Shown here: positions 26,856 through 37,602 of the stretch, piece by piece
Layout: each line of letters begins with the position of its first letter
How positions within the stretch are numbered: position 1 is the first letter of the stretch
DNA from: Arenicellales bacterium
GTDB lineage: Bacteria > Pseudomonadota > Gammaproteobacteria > Arenicellales > JAJDZL01
Direction: 5' to 3'
Length of the DNA: 64,000 nucleotides
NCBI GenBank assembly: GCA_951813075.1
Contig: OX638343.1
Span: 2,993,999 to 3,057,998, forward strand
Program-made: the position numbers and the translations under genes
The notes under the pieces: generated by a model
The model's input: only the letters and a program-made list of their open reading frames with translations
Told to the model about the DNA's origin: nothing
The model's database searches: none

Positions 26856-28292
26856 CTAGCTTCGAATTCGCTTTCGGATTATATCGCTTACAAGTTTCGG
26901 ATCAGCCTTGCCCCGGGACTTTTTCATAACCTGGCCGACAAAGAAACCAATCAGTTTCTGATTACCGTCTTTCAGACGTTGAACCTGTTCAGGTTCGGCT
27001 GCAAATACCTCATCAATCAATGCCTCGATCGTTCCGGAATCGGAGTCTTGTCTGAGGTTTTCGGACTCTATGATTTCGTTGATCGAGAGCTTGGGTTTCT
27101 CCCACAGAATTGACAACAGGATTTTGCCACCATGTCCGGAAATCACACCACTGTCAACGTTTGCGACAATCTGACCCAGTGCATCCGGGTCCACTCTGGA
27201 GTCCGAAATATCAATCCCTTCCTTGTTCAGATAACTCGAGAGCTCCCCGTTGATCCAGTTTGCAACACCTTTTGGATTGTCAGCGTGATCGAGTGCGGAC
27301 TCGAAGTAGTCAGCGACCGGACGGGACTGGGTCAGTTGCGCTGCGTCGGCTTCACTCAGATTGAACTGGGTCATGAATCGTAGTTTGCGTTGTTCTGGTA
27401 GTTCTGGAAAATCGGTTCGGACGCTGTCGATAAACTCTTCAGACAAAACCAGCGGCGGCAGGTCAGGGTCGGGGAAATATCGATAGTCCTGCGCATCTTC
27501 TTTTCCGCGCATCGGACGGGTGATGTTCCTGATCGGATCATACAGACGCGTTTCCTGGATGACCGTACCGCCAGATTCGAGCACATCAATCTGCCTGTCA
27601 ATTTCCGTAATAATCCCTTTTTCCACAAATCGGAACGAATTGATATTTTTAAGCTCGGTCCGTGTACCCAATTCCTCCTGACCACGCGGGCGCATCGAGA
27701 CATTGGCGTCACAGCGTAGCGAACCTTCCTGCATGTTACCGTCGCAGATACCAAGATAGGTAACCAGTCTGTGCAATCTGCGCATGTAATCGGCAGCCTG
27801 TTGCGCGGATCGAATGTCCGGATCTGAAACAATCTCGAGTAAAGGGGTTCCGGCCCGGTTAAGATCTATTCCTGTAGCACCGGGAAATTCATCATGTAGC
27901 GATTTACCGGCATCTTCCTCCAGATGTGCGCGTGTAATACCGACGGTATGCACTGAACCGTCAACCACCGTGTCCAGTGTGCCACCGACCACGATCGGAA
28001 TCTGATATTGGCTGATCTGATAGCCTTTGGGCAGGTCCGGATAGAAATAATTCTTGCGTTCGAATATGGATTTTCGATTGATACCGGCACCGATTGCAAT
28101 TCCGAACTTCACAGCCATCCGCACAGCTTCCAAATTACAGACCGGCAGCACTCCGGGTAGGGCGACATCAATCAGACATGCCTGATTGTTGGGCTCTGCT
28201 CCAAATTCAGTTGAGGCGCCCGAAAAGATCTTGCTTCGGGTGGCAAGCTGAATATGAACTTCCAGGCCGATTACTGATTCCCAATCACTCAT
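26856..28292 (-). CDS. gatB: Asp-tRNA(Asn)/Glu-tRNA(Gln) amidotransferase subunit B
   Basis: GatB binds the mischarged tRNA and phosphorylates the acid group before amidation. The start [15 protein letters not shown], the [15 protein letters not shown] segment and SLRCDANVS are signatures. A YqeY-like tail domain fills about 335-478, ending with [18 protein letters not shown]. The length of 478 residues is normal. It overlaps gatA by 4 nt. Confidence 0.96.
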   Translation of the reverse strand: MSDWESVIGLEVHIQLATRSKIFSGASTEFGAEPNNQACLIDVALPGVLPVCNLEAVRMAVKFGIAIGAGINRKSIFERKNYFYPDLPKGYQISQYQIPIVVGGTLDTVVDGSVHTVGITRAHLEEDAGKSLHDEFPGATGIDLNRAGTPLLEIVSDPDIRSAQQAADYMRRLHRLVTYLGICDGNMQEGSLRCDANVSMRPRGQEELGTRTELKNINSFRFVEKGIITEIDRQIDVLESGGTVIQETRLYDPIRNITRPMRGKEDAQDYRYFPDPDLPPLVLSEEFIDSVRTDFPELPEQRKLRFMTQFNLSEADAAQLTQSRPVADYFESALDHADNPKGVANWINGELSSYLNKEGIDISDSRVDPDALGQIVANVDSGVISGHGGKILLSILWEKPKLSINEIIESENLRQDSDSGTIEALIDEVFAAEPEQVQRLKDGNQKLIGFFVGQVMKKSRGKADPKLVSDIIRKRIRS

Positions 28293-29752
28293 GTGACTAA
28301 ATCCGGAGTTGCAAGATGATAGTCGGTATGCTTCTGATAAAGGTGTGCGGCCTGCAACAGTCGGGCTTCTTCAAGATAAGGTGCGACGATATGCAGTCCA
28401 ACCGGCAGTCCAAGCTCGTCAAAGCCAGCCGGTATCGAAATCGCCGGAAGCCCCGCAAGGTTGACTGCGGCGGTGTAAACATCGTTGAGGTACATGAGCA
28501 CCGGATCTGACATTTTCGCACCGATCTCAAACGCTGTTGTCGGTGTGGTCGGGCCCATGATCAAATCACAAGTCTCGAATACCCGACTGTAATCGTTTGA
28601 AATCAATCGTCGAACCCTTTGCGCTTTCACGTAGTAGGCATCGTAATATCCGTGGGAGAGTACATAGGTGCCGATCATGATTCTTCTGCGAACTTCCGGT
28701 CCGAATCCTTCACTGCGTGTCTTTCGGTACATTTGCGCCAGACTTTCACCGTGTTCGCTACGATATCCATAGCGCACACCGTCAAATCTGGATAGATTTG
28801 AAGAGGCTTCAGCCGGTGCAATGACATAGTAGCACGGGATCGCTGCATCGCTATTCGGTAGCTTCACGTCGATCAGTGTGGCTCCCAGTGATTCATATTC
28901 CTTGAGTGCGCGTTGCACGATCTCTGCGACCTTCGCATCCAGTCCGGCTGTGAAATATTCTTCGGGGATGCCAATGCGCAGACCGTCAAGGGGTGTTTCC
29001 AGTTTTTGTGTGCATTGTGGTGGCGGAATATCCAGCGAAGTTGAATCTTTCGGATCGTAACCGCACATGGAATCAAGCAGCAAGGCAGCGTCCTTGGCGC
29101 TTCGAGCGAAAATCCCTGCCTGATCTAACGACGACGCGAACGCGATCATGCCAAATCGGGAAGCTCGGCCGTAACTGGGTTTGATACCTGTAATTCCGCA
29201 CAAGGCCGCAGGCTGACGGATCGACCCGCCAGTGTCAGTACCGGTCGCTGCAGGAATCAATCCCGCCGCCACCGCCGCGGCTGAACCGCCGGAACTACCG
29301 CCCGGCACTCGTGTTGTGTCCCAGGGATTCAGAACTGGTCGATAGTAGGAGTGTTCAGAAGATGAACCCATGGCGAACTCGTCCATGTTTGTCTTGCCGA
29401 TTGTGATTGCGCCGGCTGCAGAGAGTCGCTCAACCACGGTCGCACTGTATGGCGAGATGAAGTTGCTGAGAATCCTGGAACCACAGGATGTCAGCAGACC
29501 TTTGGTACAAAAGATATCCTTGTGTGCGATTGGAATGCCGGCCAGCGGACCGAGTGATGCACCACTTTGCCTGTTTTCATCAACTTGTCGGGCGTTTTCA
29601 ATCGCACCTTCGCGATCGATTGTTATGAATGCGTTCAACTGTTCCGCGTCATCGATCCTTGTCAGGTAATCTTCACACAACTCGACACTTGACATTTCTC
29701 GATTGTCAAGCGCTTCAGCGATCTGATTCAGTCCAGAATTTGCCAAGTTCAT
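28289..29752 (-). CDS. gatA: Asp-tRNA(Asn)/Glu-tRNA(Gln) amidotransferase subunit A
   Basis: GatA releases ammonia from glutamine for the GatCAB complex. The amidase-signature triad is visible: K78 in IPIAHKDIF, the cis-serine in [12 protein letters not shown] and the nucleophilic serine in [12 protein letters not shown]. Length of 487 residues is typical. It is followed directly by gatB; gatC is 189 bp upstream on the same strand. Confidence 0.96.
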   Translation of the reverse strand: MNLANSGLNQIAEALDNREMSSVELCEDYLTRIDDAEQLNAFITIDREGAIENARQVDENRQSGASLGPLAGIPIAHKDIFCTKGLLTSCGSRILSNFISPYSATVVERLSAAGAITIGKTNMDEFAMGSSSEHSYYRPVLNPWDTTRVPGGSSGGSAAAVAAGLIPAATGTDTGGSIRQPAALCGITGIKPSYGRASRFGMIAFASSLDQAGIFARSAKDAALLLDSMCGYDPKDSTSLDIPPPQCTQKLETPLDGLRIGIPEEYFTAGLDAKVAEIVQRALKEYESLGATLIDVKLPNSDAAIPCYYVIAPAEASSNLSRFDGVRYGYRSEHGESLAQMYRKTRSEGFGPEVRRRIMIGTYVLSHGYYDAYYVKAQRVRRLISNDYSRVFETCDLIMGPTTPTTAFEIGAKMSDPVLMYLNDVYTAAVNLAGLPAISIPAGFDELGLPVGLHIVAPYLEEARLLQAAHLYQKHTDYHLATPDLVT

Positions 29753-29941
29753 GAAAGGCGTCGAAAAGTGATTATGCAGTGGAAAATATTCAAAAATTTT
29801 GTCCGTACGACTACTTCGTGCACGTCAATGACTTAATTGAACAAGTTGAAATAATCATATAATCATAGGCATTTAGAGGACGATCCGGTTGATTCTGGAG
29901 CGTCGCGATAGGAAAATTACAGACCAAGTAAAGATATTCAG

Positions 29942-30229
29942 TCAGTCAAGTACTTTAGGAACAAGATAAAATCCTTTTTCAGTCGAGGGGGCAATAGATT
30001 GCAGTTCACTGCGCTGTTCGGGTTCGGTCAATTCGTCAGATCTGAGTCGCAGTTGGATGTCTTGCGGATGTGGCATCGGATCTATTTTTGAGGTGTCGAT
30101 TTGTTGCAATTTCTGAATCATCGCCAGTATGTCTGTCATTTCCTGAATATAGGATTTTGCCGCATGGTCTTCCAAATCCAACTGAGCCAGGGTGGCTATG
30201 ACTTTTACATCTTTTCTAGATACGCTCAT
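29942..30229 (-). CDS. gatC: Asp-tRNA(Asn)/Glu-tRNA(Gln) amidotransferase subunit C
   Basis: This is the small belt-like subunit that stabilises GatA and GatB. From the ATG at 30229 it has 95 residues, the normal size. The pattern VIATLAQLDL, then DILAMIQKLQQIDTS, MPHP and the C-terminal FYLVPKVL is diagnostic. The open frame continues to 30280, adding 17 residues that are not family-like. It is divergent from mreB, as in Pseudomonas. Confidence 0.92.
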   Translation of the reverse strand: MSVSRKDVKVIATLAQLDLEDHAAKSYIQEMTDILAMIQKLQQIDTSKIDPMPHPQDIQLRLRSDELTEPEQRSELQSIAPSTEKGFYLVPKVLD

Positions 30230-30360
30230 AATGCGTGCTAAATTTCGATCAGTGATAAAAGCAAAATTATAGTGATTCACTATTTCATACAGGCTGATAT
30301 TTCACTACCTTGCCGTATCGCGGGCACAGTAAATGCGCCGTATCAAGGAGGACGAATGAA

Positions 30361-31413
30361 GTGAGGCGATTTTTCGACCGTCTCTCACAGGATCTCGCCA
30401 TTGATCTTGGCACTGCCAATACTCTGATTTTTGAGAAAAACAGCAAGCAGATCATTCTGAACGAGCCTTCTGTCGTCGCGGTGCATGTGCCCGACTATGA
30501 CGGAAAGGCCTACAAGAATCCGATCGACGCGGTTCTGGCAGTCGGTTCCGACGCCAAATCCATGCTGGGCAGAACGCCCGCAAATATCCGCGCCATCCGG
30601 CCCATGAAAGACGGGGTGATCGCGGATTTTACAGTGACTGAGATTATGCTGAAGCGATTCATCGGTAAGGTGCAGTCCAAGCGGTTCTTCATGCGTCCCC
30701 GGGTTGTGATCAGTGTTCCATGTGGTTCAACCCAGGTGGAACGGCGCGCGATTCGCGAATCCTGCCTTGGCGCTGGTGCACGACAGGTATACCTGATGGA
30801 AGAGCCAATGGCGGTTGCGGTCGGGATGAATCTCCCGGTTTCCGAACCGGTCGGAACCATGGTCGTTGACATCGGTGGAGGCACAACAGAAATCGGCATA
30901 ATCTCGCTCGGTGGACTGGTCTCGTCAAATACCCTTCGGGTTGCCGGGGATTTATTTGACGTCAAGATCAAGACCTATTTGAGAGATCAGTATGGACTGG
31001 AAGTCGGAATGCCGACTGCTGAGAGAATCAAGCAACTGATCGGAACCGCGTGGAGCCGCTCCGATGAGACACAGATGGATGTGCGCGGCAGGGGATTCAA
31101 AGGTATCACCCGTAAGCATGTGTTGCGGAGCAGTGAAATTTACGAGGTGCTCAAAGGTTCGATGGAAGAGATCGTTAACGGTGTTGGTCAGGCTCTTCAG
31201 AACTCTCCACCGGAATTGAACGTCGATATTTCCGATCGCGGTATTTTATTGGCCGGTGGAGGTGCTTTACTCCGCGACATCGACAAACGTTTGAACGAAG
31301 CATTGGATATACCAGTGATCATAGCCGAAGATCCGCTTACCTGTGTCGCACGCGGATGCGGTAAGGTACTGGAACGAACCGATCTTCTGAACCAGATTGT
31401 TTTTGATCAGTAA
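30361..31413 (+). CDS. mreB: Rod shape-determining protein MreB
   Basis: This actin-like protein directs lateral wall synthesis. From GTG at 30361 it has 350 residues, beginning with a short amphipathic RRFFDRL before DLAIDLGTANTLIF (phosphate 1). MEEPMAVAVGMNLP and VVDIGGGTTEIGIISLGG (phosphate 2 region) and LAGGGALLRDID (adenosine) follow. The strong AAGGAGG lies 11 nt before this GTG. An ATG at 30356 between them opens only ATG-AAG-TGA, whose stop overlaps the GTG. The upstream TTG at 30310 would add an unlikely tail. Confidence 0.95.
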   Translation: MRRFFDRLSQDLAIDLGTANTLIFEKNSKQIILNEPSVVAVHVPDYDGKAYKNPIDAVLAVGSDAKSMLGRTPANIRAIRPMKDGVIADFTVTEIMLKRFIGKVQSKRFFMRPRVVISVPCGSTQVERRAIRESCLGAGARQVYLMEEPMAVAVGMNLPVSEPVGTMVVDIGGGTTEIGIISLGGLVSSNTLRVAGDLFDVKIKTYLRDQYGLEVGMPTAERIKQLIGTAWSRSDETQMDVRGRGFKGITRKHVLRSSEIYEVLKGSMEEIVNGVGQALQNSPPELNVDISDRGILLAGGGALLRDIDKRLNEALDIPVIIAEDPLTCVARGCGKVLERTDLLNQIVFDQ

Positions 31414-31455
31414 CCGAAATTTATTGGAACCAGAATCAAACCTCCAGGTCTTGCG

Positions 31456-32328
31456 ATGAACGACCTACGTACCAAATCGAATCTTGATCTCAAATTCATC
31501 TGGTTTGCCTTGATCGCTATTGTTCTCATCGTACTCGAATCCCAAACTGCGATGTTGCGAAGTGCGCGGGTTGTCATCTCTATCCCTGTCAAGCCATTGA
31601 TTGAGGTTGCTCAGATGCCTGCCAACGTCAAAACCTACTATCAGAATATGTTTGAAGAAAGGGAACTCCTGCGCGAACTCAATCAGAAGTTGGATGAGGA
31701 GAACAAAGCCCTTCGCGAGGAGTTGATCGATTTGAAAAATGCGGCAGATGTGAATGAATGGATAAGCGAGCTGCTCCACGCCTCGGAGACTTATCAGATT
31801 CCGGTGATTTCCGCCAAACCCTCTTCGATTCAACTTGAACCACAAGCACAAAAGATCGTCGTCGATCGCGGGTCGACTGATCGGGTGGTATTGGGTCAAC
31901 CTGTCATTGATCATCGAGGTGTGATCGGCCAGGTCACCGCGATTTCGCTGAATGACAGTGCTGTGACATTAATCACCGATTCGACCCAATCGCTTTCAGT
32001 ACGGGTTCGTCGCAGCGGTATCAAGGCGGTCGTGCATGGGCTCGGTGATTCCGACAAACTCAGGGTTTCTGGTCTGAGAAGCGAGCAGGATGTGGTAATT
32101 GGAGACATATTGGTGACGACTGGGTTTGGTGAAAAATATCCGGTTGGATATCCGGTTGCTGAAGTGATCAGCGTCGAACGCGCCAAGAACACTTCGTTTG
32201 CAAATGTCTACGCGGTACCGTTGGCTGCACACGACCCTGGTTATGCGGTGATGCTGGTGTGGCCAAAAACAGTATTGGGTTCCGATGAAGTTCCGCTAGT
32301 GACGTTGAATGATGCAACCCAAGAGTAA
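31456..32328 (+). CDS. mreC: Rod shape-determining protein MreC
   Basis: MreC is a bitopic inner-membrane protein whose periplasmic part organises the elongation complex. A membrane segment lies at about 14-33 (FIWFALIAIVLIVLES), followed by a coiled coil (about 60-95) and the two beta-barrel subdomains with VVDRGSTDRVVLGQPVID and GDILVTTGFGEKYPVGYPV. The 290-residue length is typical. The start of mreD lies within its 3' end. Confidence 0.94.
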   Translation: MNDLRTKSNLDLKFIWFALIAIVLIVLESQTAMLRSARVVISIPVKPLIEVAQMPANVKTYYQNMFEERELLRELNQKLDEENKALREELIDLKNAADVNEWISELLHASETYQIPVISAKPSSIQLEPQAQKIVVDRGSTDRVVLGQPVIDHRGVIGQVTAISLNDSAVTLITDSTQSLSVRVRRSGIKAVVHGLGDSDKLRVSGLRSEQDVVIGDILVTTGFGEKYPVGYPVAEVISVERAKNTSFANVYAVPLAAHDPGYAVMLVWPKTVLGSDEVPLVTLNDATQE

Positions 32329-32821
32329 TTATTCAGCATTGGCACGGATTGTTCCGGTGGTATTGTCATTTGCGACTGCCATGGTATTGGCCGTTGTCGC
32401 TCTTCCCGAATCAATCAGCAATCTTCGACCAGATTTCGTCGCGCTTGTCCTGATATTCTGGTGCCTGTACCATCCGGGTCGTGTCGGATTGCTGGTTGCA
32501 TTTACCATTGGACTGCTGGCCGACACAATGTACTTCGGAATTCTTGGACAGCATGCAATTTCCAAAGTTGTCATTGCCTATGTGATTCTCAGATTCTTGT
32601 CAGATTCCGATTTGAAGGATCGAGTTGTGCAACAATCGGTGATCGTGTTGTTGCTGTTGCTGTCGAATGTACTGATCCTGACTGTCATCAGTCGTCTGGT
32701 ACACGGTCAATCCGGATCCTATTTGGTCTGGCTGACGCCATTTGTCGGTGCAATGATGTGGTATCTGTTCGCTTTATTCCGGCGAAAGAGGACGCCTCGG
32801 AGATATGGAATTTACCAATAG
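32309..32821 (+). CDS. mreD: Rod shape-determining protein MreD
   Basis: This 170-residue inner-membrane protein has five to six hydrophobic segments. PESISNLRPDFVALVLIFWCL and VGLLVAFTIGLLADTMYFGI, with GQHAISK next, are typical of MreD. Two consecutive ATGs (32309 and 32312) could start it; both overlap mreC by up to 20 nt, and its end overlaps mrdA by 17 nt. Confidence 0.93.
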   Translation: MMQPKSNYSALARIVPVVLSFATAMVLAVVALPESISNLRPDFVALVLIFWCLYHPGRVGLLVAFTIGLLADTMYFGILGQHAISKVVIAYVILRFLSDSDLKDRVVQQSVIVLLLLLSNVLILTVISRLVHGQSGSYLVWLTPFVGAMMWYLFALFRRKRTPRRYGIYQ

Positions 32822-34694
32822 GGGAATTCAAGACAGAGAAACTGTCCGAGCCAGAAACATTGCCCGAGGGCGCCTACTGCTCTCTTTTGCAGTGATCGGT
32901 CTGTTTGTTCTGGTTTTATTGGGACGGCTGGTCTATCTTCAAATATTTGACTATTCCAATCTTGCCACGCGCTCGAGCCAGAACCGGATAGAGATCGTAC
33001 CCATTGCGCCGGTTCGCGGTCGGATCTACGACCGGAACGGTAATTTGCTGGCTGGCAACAGGACGGTCTACTCGCTGCGGATCATACCCGCTAATGTGAA
33101 GGATCTCGATACCTTGCTCAGTGACATTTCGGCCATTGTGCCGATCTCTGAACGCGAGCGACAGGCTTTCGAAAATTCTCTTCGGGTCAACAACCGATTC
33201 GAATCGCATATTCTCAAGGATTATCTTGACGATCGTCAGGTTGGTCGGTTGGCAGTGGAACGATATCGACTACCCGGTGCGGTCATCAGTGCAGAACTGC
33301 ACAGGAACTATATGGCCGGTGAATCGCTTTCACATGTTGTCGGCCGGGTCAGCCGGATTGATCAAAGCGACGAGCAAAAACTCAATCGGTCTCGCTATAG
33401 CGGACTTCAGTATATCGGCAAGCATGGTGTTGAATCATTTGTTGAGGATTTGCTTGTGGGCTGGTCGGGACATGAACGTGTTGAAACCAATGCTCATGGT
33501 CAGAAAGTGAGGACTCTGTCACAGGTTCTTCCCACCGCAGGACAAAACGTGTTTTTGACGATTGATCGCGATCTTCAAGCGCTTGCCTACGAAGCGATCG
33601 GCGATCGAAAGGGAGCACTGGTGGCGATGGAACCGGCAACCGGAAGAGTTCTGGCCATGGTCAGCCGGCCGTCATTTGATCCCAATGGATTCGCCGTTTT
33701 TTCACAACCTGGCAGGGCACCCGAACTACTGAACTCTGCCGACAGTCCGCTGATCAATCGCGCGGTTCAGGGGATCTATTCCCCGGGCTCAACCATCAAA
33801 CCCTTCATGACGCTGGCCGGATTGTCAAATTCGATCTCAAACCCTCGGGTATTTTGTTCAGGGTATTATCAGTTGCCCGGGGTGAAGAAAAAATATCGTT
33901 GCTGGAAAGTTGACGGTCATGGCTGGGTTGATTACTTGCAGGCCATTGCCCAATCCTGTGATGTGTTCTACTATGCATTGGCCAAGCGGCTGGGTATCGA
34001 TCGCATGTCTGTCGCCTTGAGCGAGTTTGGATTTGGTGAAAGGACCGGCGTCGGTCTGCACAATGAAAAACCCGGCATTCTGCCTTCGAAGGAATGGAAA
34101 CGCAAGGCGATGGATGAATCCTGGTATCGGGGCGAGACATTGATCACCGGCATCGGGCAGAGTTACTTTTCCGTTACCATGATGCAACTTGCCTATGCGA
34201 CGTCAATCATCGCCAACAGAGGCGAGAAATACAAGCCGCAACTGATCCACAAGACCATTGATGTAAATACCGCACAGGAGACGGTCTATGAGCCGGAACT
34301 GCTTGGCACGGTTGATTTTAAGAAAAAGCACTACGAGTCTGTCGTGCGCGATATGGTTGAAGTTGTTCACGGAAAAAAAGGGACTGCGAGAGCGATCGGC
34401 AAGAACGCGAACTACACAATCGCCGGGAAGACTGGGACGGTGCAGCTGATCCAGCGGGCACACGATGAGGAATGGGATGAAACCAAAGTTCCCCAGAAAC
34501 ACTGGCCACACGGAATATTTATCGCGTTTGCTCCTGCCGACTCGCCACAGATTGTAGTCGCCGTTGTCGTAGAGAACGCAAAGTCAGGAAGCGCTGTTGC
34601 ACCGATTGCAAGACAGGTGATGGATTATTACCTGCTGAACAGAAATCAACGAGAATTGAAAGACCAAATTGCGCACGTCAGCAACATTCAGTGA
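32805..34694 (+). CDS. mrdA: Penicillin-binding protein 2
   Basis: This is the class B transpeptidase of the elongasome and partner of RodA. It has a membrane anchor at about 25-47 and the pedestal motif PVRGRIYDRNG. The transpeptidase domain has SxxK with S329 (SPGSTIKP), SxN-like SCD (AQSCDVFYY) and KTGT (AGKTGTVQ). Length is 629 residues. It overlaps mreD and rodA at its ends. Confidence 0.95.
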   Translation: MEFTNRGIQDRETVRARNIARGRLLLSFAVIGLFVLVLLGRLVYLQIFDYSNLATRSSQNRIEIVPIAPVRGRIYDRNGNLLAGNRTVYSLRIIPANVKDLDTLLSDISAIVPISERERQAFENSLRVNNRFESHILKDYLDDRQVGRLAVERYRLPGAVISAELHRNYMAGESLSHVVGRVSRIDQSDEQKLNRSRYSGLQYIGKHGVESFVEDLLVGWSGHERVETNAHGQKVRTLSQVLPTAGQNVFLTIDRDLQALAYEAIGDRKGALVAMEPATGRVLAMVSRPSFDPNGFAVFSQPGRAPELLNSADSPLINRAVQGIYSPGSTIKPFMTLAGLSNSISNPRVFCSGYYQLPGVKKKYRCWKVDGHGWVDYLQAIAQSCDVFYYALAKRLGIDRMSVALSEFGFGERTGVGLHNEKPGILPSKEWKRKAMDESWYRGETLITGIGQSYFSVTMMQLAYATSIIANRGEKYKPQLIHKTIDVNTAQETVYEPELLGTVDFKKKHYESVVRDMVEVVHGKKGTARAIGKNANYTIAGKTGTVQLIQRAHDEEWDETKVPQKHWPHGIFIAFAPADSPQIVVAVVVENAKSGSAVAPIARQVMDYYLLNRNQRELKDQIAHVSNIQ

Positions 34695-35781
34695 AAGTTC
34701 ACCGTATCGTTTGATCTTGGGCAGCCTGTTACGGGTTGATGCGATCATCTTTGTCTCGATCATCTTGCTCTGCATTGCCAGTCTTGCTGTTCAGTACAGT
34801 GCCACCGGACAGGAACTCGCCCCTTTGTTGCGCCAACTCGCTCGGATTTGCTTTGCACTGATTCTGATGTTGATCATCGCCAGCATTCCAACAGATCGAC
34901 TGTGCAAGTACGCACCCCATATATTCATAATCGGATTCGCTCTGCTGATTTTGGTGTTGGCGATCGGTTTCGTCGGCCGCGGCGCCCAGCGCTGGCTCGA
35001 TTTGGGCATCATCAGGTTTCAGCCAGCCGAATTGATGAAGATTGCAGTACCGATGATGATCGCATGGATTCTCACCCGACCACCGCTTTTCGGTCGAAAC
35101 ATAAATTTTATAATTTGCGTATTACTTGTAGCGATGCCTGTGATTTTGGTCTATCTGCAGCCGGATCTGGGCACGTCACTCTTGATTCTGGCAGTCGGGT
35201 TTTATGCCATCATGATCGGCGGACTATCATGGCGCTGGATCGTTGCGGTTGCCGCGCTGGCATTGGTAGCAATTCCGATCATGTGGCCGTTTCTTCACGA
35301 ATATCAGAGACTTCGAGTCATTACCATGTTCGATCCCTGGCAGGATCCATTTGGCAGTGGTTACCACATCATTCAATCGATGATTGCCATTGGATCCGGT
35401 GGAGTATACGGCAAGGGTTGGCTTGCGGGAAGTCAGTCGCAACTTGAATTCATTCCGGAGAGAAGCACAGATTTTATATTTTCAGTTTATGCCGAAGAGT
35501 TTGGGTTGCTCGGCGGACTGATTCTGATCTTTATTTATGCGATTTTGATCGCTCGCTGTCTAATAATTGCATATCAGTGCAAAAGTGAATTTGGTCGGAT
35601 TGTAACGGCCACTGTTGGAATTTTGATCTTTGTTCATCTTTTCGTGAACGTCGGTATGGTAGCGGGAATATTGCCGGTTGTAGGCGTGCCGTTACCCATC
35701 ATGAGCTATGGAGGTACATCAATGGTTACTGTGTTAGTTGGGTTAGGCATTGCCATGGGAGTTAGACATGCACATCATTAG
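34669..35781 (+). CDS. rodA: Peptidoglycan glycosyltransferase RodA
   Basis: RodA is the SEDS-family polymerase of the elongasome, with about ten membrane helices over 370 residues. Signatures are GAQRWLDLGIIRFQPAEL, QPDLGTSLLI, the GSGYHIIQSMIAIGSGG stretch, FIPERSTDFIF and the C-terminal GVPLPIMSYGGTSM. The start shown is TTG at 34669, which overlaps mrdA by 26 nt; a later TTG in the same frame is possible. Confidence 0.94.
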   Translation: MRTSATFSESSPYRLILGSLLRVDAIIFVSIILLCIASLAVQYSATGQELAPLLRQLARICFALILMLIIASIPTDRLCKYAPHIFIIGFALLILVLAIGFVGRGAQRWLDLGIIRFQPAELMKIAVPMMIAWILTRPPLFGRNINFIICVLLVAMPVILVYLQPDLGTSLLILAVGFYAIMIGGLSWRWIVAVAALALVAIPIMWPFLHEYQRLRVITMFDPWQDPFGSGYHIIQSMIAIGSGGVYGKGWLAGSQSQLEFIPERSTDFIFSVYAEEFGLLGGLILIFIYAILIARCLIIAYQCKSEFGRIVTATVGILIFVHLFVNVGMVAGILPVVGVPLPIMSYGGTSMVTVLVGLGIAMGVRHAHH

Positions 35782-36805
35782 AACATTTCGTTACGTTTGC
35801 AAGGCTTTTGTCTGTCTGATCGCGATTCCCGCGGTGTTGTATCTGAACACCAGCACGGTGTTTTCGGTAGATTTCGAAAAATATCCAGCGGCAAATGAAC
35901 TGGTAGATGCGTTGACTGAACAAACTGGATTAAAAAAAGAATGGGTTGAATCGATTGTTCGTGAAGCGGTGTTCAAGGACGACATCATCAAGTCCATAAC
36001 GCGTCCGGCAGAGAAGAGATTTCCCTGGTATCGATATAAACCCATCTTTATCCACGATCAAGGGATCGAACTTGGCGTCAACTTCTGGAACAGGCACGAG
36101 GAAACACTACAGCGCGCTTATGAAATGTATGGTGTGGATCCTTCGATCATTGTCGCCATTGTAGGAGTTGAGACACGATACGGCAGGATAACGGGCCGTC
36201 ATCGCGTGATCGACAGTCTGGTCACGATCGCACTCGGGTATCCTCGACGAAGTGAATTCTTCGCCAAGCAACTCGGTGAATTTCTCGAATTGTGTGAGGA
36301 AGAAGGTCTGAATCCATTGATGATCAAGGGCTCGTACGCGGGTGCAATGGGAATACCACAGTTCATCTCGAGCAGTTATCGGGTATTTGCCGTAGACTTC
36401 AACGAAAATGGTCAACGCGACCTGCTGACAGAGACAGAAGATGCGATTGGCAGCGTGGCCAACTACCTGGCGAAAAACGGTTGGATCAAGGACAGCCAGA
36501 TCTATGCCGAAATACGAAGTGATAATGTTGACGCACTGAAAGAGATTGCATCGAACAAACTGAAGGCGAGTAGAAGTTACGGCGAATTGAAAGTGCTGAA
36601 CGCAAAACTTGATCCGGATGAAAATATGAGTTCGAGTCAGAAACTCGGCGTTATCGAATTTGAGGTTGAACCGGACAAGTTTATCTATCGAGCCGGGTTG
36701 CCGAACTTTTACGTGATCACAACCTATAACAGAAGCACTCTGTATGCCATGTCGGTTGCAAAACTGGCAGAGCACCTCTCCGAAGCCAGATCAGCGCAAA
36801 ACTAG
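35768..36805 (+). CDS. mltB: Membrane-bound lytic murein transglycosylase B
   Basis: MltB cleaves the glycan strand to 1,6-anhydro-muramyl products. From the ATG at 35768 (inside the end of rodA) it has 338 residues with an N-terminal hydrophobic segment (about 10-30) that serves as signal or anchor; no lipobox cysteine is seen. The catalytic E135 is in GVETRYGR. Downstream are SYAGAMGIPQFISSSY and the terminal NFYVITTYNRSTLYA, both family hallmarks. Confidence 0.93.
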   Translation: MHIIRTFRYVCKAFVCLIAIPAVLYLNTSTVFSVDFEKYPAANELVDALTEQTGLKKEWVESIVREAVFKDDIIKSITRPAEKRFPWYRYKPIFIHDQGIELGVNFWNRHEETLQRAYEMYGVDPSIIVAIVGVETRYGRITGRHRVIDSLVTIALGYPRRSEFFAKQLGEFLELCEEEGLNPLMIKGSYAGAMGIPQFISSSYRVFAVDFNENGQRDLLTETEDAIGSVANYLAKNGWIKDSQIYAEIRSDNVDALKEIASNKLKASRSYGELKVLNAKLDPDENMSSSQKLGVIEFEVEPDKFIYRAGLPNFYVITTYNRSTLYAMSVAKLAEHLSEARSAQN

Positions 36806-36816
36806 AGGACCTCAAC

Positions 36817-37569
36817 ATGTATAGATTTTTTATATTGACTATTTTTCTAGCGGTTGCGGTCGCTGGCTGCTCGTCAGATGGAACCAAACTCGTACGAATT
36901 GATGTCAGTGATGTGGCGAATGCGGTTCCAAAATTCGAACCGTACAGTCCACAGGGAAACAATCCGTATAGGGTATTCGGCAAGACGTATGTCCCGCTTC
37001 GTACTGCCGAAGGGTTTGAGCAGCGCGGTATCGCATCCTGGTATGGAAAGAAATTTCACGGTAATCCCACCTCCAACGGCGAGAAATACAATATGTATGC
37101 GATGACGGCGGCGCACAAAACGCTGCCGTTGCCGAGTTACGTATCTGTCACCAATCTCACCAACAACAAGAAGGTGATAGTCCGGGTAAATGATCGTGGT
37201 CCGTTTGTTGGAACCCGAATTATCGATCTGTCTTATGCAGCTGCGAAGAAGCTTGAAATGGTGGGACCGGGTACAGCCCCTGTTCTGGTTAGAGCGGTGA
37301 CACCGGGCGGAATAGGTTATGGCAGCCTGCCTAGTCAAAAGCATTACCTGTCGGTAGGGGTGTTTTCTGATGAATCCAACGCAAAACGACTTCGAAAAAC
37401 ATTGAGAAATGCCGGGTTTGACACCACTCACATCAAACCAAAGCAAAGCTCCGGCCGCGAGATTTACCAGGTCCGGATCGGCCCGGTTGACGTAAATAGC
37501 AAACTCGACCATATGATCAGTCAGATCGGATTACATCTTTCGGAAGAGCCAGTCCTCGTTACGGATTGA
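36817..37569 (+). CDS. rlpA: Septal ring lipoprotein RlpA
   Basis: RlpA is an outer-membrane lipoprotein; in Pseudomonas it is a lytic transglycosylase for glycan lacking stem peptides. The lipobox AVAGCS places the lipidated Cys at 18. The double-psi barrel contains GIASWYGKKFHGNPTSNGE and VRVNDRGPFVGTRIIDLSYAAA with the catalytic-type Glu and Asp. A C-terminal SPOR domain (about 176-250) binds denuded septal peptidoglycan. It follows mltB by 11 nt. Confidence 0.95.
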   Translation: MYRFFILTIFLAVAVAGCSSDGTKLVRIDVSDVANAVPKFEPYSPQGNNPYRVFGKTYVPLRTAEGFEQRGIASWYGKKFHGNPTSNGEKYNMYAMTAAHKTLPLPSYVSVTNLTNNKKVIVRVNDRGPFVGTRIIDLSYAAAKKLEMVGPGTAPVLVRAVTPGGIGYGSLPSQKHYLSVGVFSDESNAKRLRKTLRNAGFDTTHIKPKQSSGREIYQVRIGPVDVNSKLDHMISQIGLHLSEEPVLVTD

Positions 37570-37602
37570 CGCAGATCTGCAGTATTTGCCGGGCGCAGTG
37601 AC

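Noticed and set aside
30244..30273. Overlapping divergent -10 boxes between gatC and mreB
   Set aside because: TATAAT-like boxes exist on both strands, but neither has a convincing -35 box.
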